Below, piece by piece: positions 63,782 to 64,000 of a DNA stretch of 64,000 nucleotides. Below the pieces are notes generated by a model. The model was given only the letters and a program-made list of their open reading frames with translations. It was not told where the DNA came from and did not search any database. The translations under genes were made by a program, and so were the position numbers. The stretch comes from Ruegeria sp. EL01 (GTDB lineage: Bacteria > Pseudomonadota > Alphaproteobacteria > Rhodobacterales > Rhodobacteraceae): positions 62,001-126,000 of the forward strand of contig NZ_OMPS01000004.1 in NCBI RefSeq assembly GCF_900313035.1. Reading direction: 5' to 3'. Positions within the stretch are counted from its first letter, which is position 1. Each line of letters starts with the position of its first letter.

Positions 63782-63999
63782 CCGGTGGCTTTCCTGAAAC
63801 GTTTGATCCAGCCGGTGACAGCTTTGCGATAGGTGACCTTGTCGACGTAATAGGCCATGCGGGCAAGTTTGAGGTAATTCATACCTCCGGTGGCGCGCCC
63901 GTAAGCCTGTTGTTTTTGCGCGGTCAGTTCGGCGGCCACAGGGCAATCATGTTGAAGGCCTTTGATGTACCGGGCCACCATCTCGGCCTGTTCATGTCG
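63778..63999 (-). CDS. C-terminal end of a gene running off the window
   Basis: The frame is open from the right edge (…DHEQAEMVARYIKGLQHD…) to a TGA at 63778. About 73 residues are visible, ending in a basic segment (YRKAVTGWIKRFRKATG). The part resembles the end of flavin-dependent monooxygenase-like proteins, but this is a weak impression. It is translationally coupled to the symporter-family gene. Confidence 0.5.
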   Translation of the reverse strand, partial: RHEQAEMVARYIKGLQHDCPVAAELTAQKQQAYGRATGGMNYLKLARMAYYVDKVTYRKAVTGWIKRFRKATG

Positions 64000-64000
64000 T

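Noticed and set aside
1..64000. tRNA, rRNA, insertion sequences and prophage genes
   Set aside because: I looked for T-loop/acceptor patterns, transposase-like frames and flanking inverted repeats while reading and found none.

Overview
The window reads as chromosomal DNA of a marine alphaproteobacterium of the Rhodobacteraceae, most likely the roseobacter group. The grounds are the GC-rich codon use, the dense ATGA-coupled operons, the polyol (smo/mtlK) operon known from Rhodobacter, DUF6455 proteins, PutA with a separate Lrp-type PutR, and hemP next to a small Cys-rich partner. This is family resemblance judged by eye; no database search was possible. No tRNA, rRNA, CRISPR array, insertion sequence or prophage was seen.

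Layout. 1-2895: a repeat-rich surface protein on the minus strand, read in two frames and running off the left edge. 3142-3642: a membrane-anchored LuxR-type regulator. 4278-13348: a polyol locus, with xylulokinase divergent from a LacI regulator that is followed by a binding protein, two permeases, an ATPase, sorbitol dehydrogenase and mannitol dehydrogenase. 13532-16503: small genes, including an M48 lipoprotein protease, a short YigZ-like protein, three tandem four-cysteine DUF6455 genes (the middle one carries an in-frame TGA) behind an FNR-type palindrome, a double CDGSH protein and a small lipoprotein. 16637-24716: rimO, an AsmA protein, and a minus-strand capsule/Kdo set (kpsT, kpsE, kdsA, phosphomannomutase). 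24946-32515: housekeeping genes (uracil-DNA glycosylase family, SseB, YghU, YHS, J-domain, metF/metR, inositol monophosphatase, rhomboid). 32558-36548: putA/putR.

36755-52279 is a 15.5-kb plus-strand catabolic operon. It encodes a Gfo/Idh oxidoreductase, a CoA-transferase, an enoyl-CoA hydratase, an aldehyde dehydrogenase, a sugar ABC transporter, two GMC oxidoreductases, an SDR, a Dabb protein, a DUF993 protein and a LacI repressor. Two palindromic operators 21 bp apart precede the first gene. Sugar-type import and oxidation combined with CoA-ester chemistry suggests a pathway that I cannot match to a textbook route; it is the best candidate here for an undescribed system.

52606-64000: phosphoglycolate phosphatase, hemP and its partner, a kinase/M23/PLP-lyase fusion with a hydroxyacid dehydrogenase, copA-cueR with a CueR-type operator, and a tightly coupled set (two SDRs, a bile-acid/Na+ symporter-family protein and a partial oxidoreductase-like gene) that runs off the right edge.
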